From Streptomyces sp. NBC_00247 (GTDB lineage Bacteria > Actinomycetota > Actinomycetes > Streptomycetales > Streptomycetaceae), in the NCBI RefSeq assembly GCF_036188265.1, contig NZ_CP108093.1, forward strand, positions 3,485,001 to 3,549,000: a DNA stretch of 64,000 nucleotides, written 5' to 3'. Shown here one piece after another: positions 63,455 through 64,000 of this stretch. The translations under genes were made by a program, and so were the position numbers. The notes beneath the pieces are model-generated. The model searched no databases. It worked only from the letters and a program-made list of their open reading frames with translations, and had not been told where the DNA came from. The number at the start of each line of letters is the position of its first letter. The stretch's first letter is position 1.

Positions 63455-64000
63455 ATGGTGTCCGCGGCCGACCGGGCGGAGGAGCCCGCACCGAGAATCG
63501 CGCCGGCCCCGCCGGCGGTGCGGACCAGTGTGTGGCTCGTCGGGCGCCCGGCCTCGCGTACCCGCAGGTCGGAAGGGTCGCCCACGGGTCTCGACCGGGA
63601 CCGGATCACCGCCGCGACGGTCCGGCTGCTGGACGCGGAGGGCCTCGCGAGGTTCTCCATGCGCCGCCTCGCCGCCGAACTCGACGTCACCGCCATGTCC
63701 CTCTACTGGTACGTCGACACCAAGGACGACCTGCTGGAGCTGGCTCTCGACTCCGTCTACGGCGAGATCGCGGCACCCCCCGAGGACGCCGTCTGGACCG
63801 ACCGCCTGCGCGAACTCGCGGGCTCTTACCGGGCGTTGCTGGTGCGCCACGTGTGGGCGTCGTCGCTGGCCGTGAGCTTCCTCAACATCGGCCCGCACTC
63901 GGTGCTCTTCACCCGGGCCGTCCAGGACGTGATCCGGGAGACCGGCCTCCCGCTGCACCAGCGGACCGGAGCACTCTCCGCGGTCTTCCAGTTCGTGTAC
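63455..64000 (+). CDS. TetR-family transcriptional regulator, 3' truncated by the window end
   Basis: At least 182 residues are present and the frame is open at base 64000. After an unusually long N-terminal lead of about 45 residues comes the HTH: DRITAATVRLLDAEGLARFS, MRRLAAELDVTAMSLYWYV and TKDDLLELALDSVYGEI. The start of a TetR_C ligand domain follows. ATG 63455 has GAGGAG upstream. It likely represses the preceding exporter gene and itself through the inverted repeat at 61592-61621. Confidence 0.9.
   Translation, partial: MVSAADRAEEPAPRIAPAPPAVRTSVWLVGRPASRTRRSEGSPTGLDRDRITAATVRLLDAEGLARFSMRRLAAELDVTAMSLYWYVDTKDDLLELALDSVYGEIAAPPEDAVWTDRLRELAGSYRALLVRHVWASSLAVSFLNIGPHSVLFTRAVQDVIRETGLPLHQRTGALSAVFQFVY

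Overview
The window is a high-GC actinobacterial chromosome segment and almost certainly comes from a Streptomyces. Third codon positions are nearly all G or C, GTG starts are common, and translational coupling by GTGA or ATGA overlaps is frequent. The gene set is typical of the conserved Streptomyces core: SSI-type protease inhibitor, SigE-family and ECF41 sigma factors, partner-switching ATPases and a PP2C phosphatase, a DyP/CopCD/Sco/PCuAC copper cluster, and several tRNAs. From memory the order resembles the serS-pheA side of the Streptomyces oriC region; this is a recollection, not a database comparison.

Layout. 1-3.8 kb: the end of a GAF-type histidine kinase, a HAD phosphatase, an F420/flavin monooxygenase-like enzyme and the RNA 2'-phosphotransferase KptA. 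4.5-10.6 kb: an EphD-like epoxide hydrolase/SDR fusion, then a four-gene ABC exporter operon with two ATPases and two permeases. 11-15.6 kb: an unrecognised phage-antirepressor-like DNA-binding protein, a second HAD phosphatase coupled to serS, a 0.8 kb gap and pheA. Consensus DnaA boxes (TTGTCCACA or TTATCCACA) recur between 3.9 and 14.6 kb. 15.7-22 kb: a copper-handling operon on the minus strand (membrane protein, YcnI, Sco, PCuAC, CopC-CopD, Tat-exported DyP peroxidase). 22.3-31.6 kb: signalling and housekeeping genes, namely two anti-sigma-like ATPases, a PP2C phosphatase with a damaged metal site, a degenerate primase-polymerase domain protein, Xaa-Pro aminopeptidase, a SEC-C protein and a glycerophosphodiesterase. 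31.8-37 kb: HtrA protease, tRNA-Ser, an ankyrin protein, a 36-residue membrane microprotein, a divergent tRNA-Trp, a PIG-V-like transferase and an intact Prim-Pol protein.

37-50 kb: a secreted GH115 alpha-glucuronidase behind a LacI-type palindrome, a SigE-family sigma factor, an acyl-CoA ligase behind an 18-bp palindrome, a 1431-residue PAS/coiled-coil/receiver protein, an SSI inhibitor, tRNA-Ser and tRNA-Arg. 50-64 kb: a YcxB-like remnant, an NDH-2-like dehydrogenase with a Rex- or Crp-like operator, an ECF41 sigma factor, a DUF2797 protein, an OmpR-type two-component system followed by two envelope glycosyltransferases, a serine hydrolase, and an EmrB/QacA exporter with its TetR regulator, cut by the window end.

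How genes work together. The copper operon combines periplasmic carriers with import and oxidase metallation. The two-component pair probably controls the adjacent lipid-linked sugar transferases. The TetR protein probably represses the MFS pump. The SpoIIAB-like ATPases and the PP2C protein are parts of partner switching, but no anti-anti-sigma gene was seen here. Several proteins carry enzyme folds with lost catalytic residues (SDR half of the EphD-like protein, PP2C, small Prim-Pol, histidine kinase core of the PAS protein); these and the DnaA-box clusters are the least ordinary features of the window.
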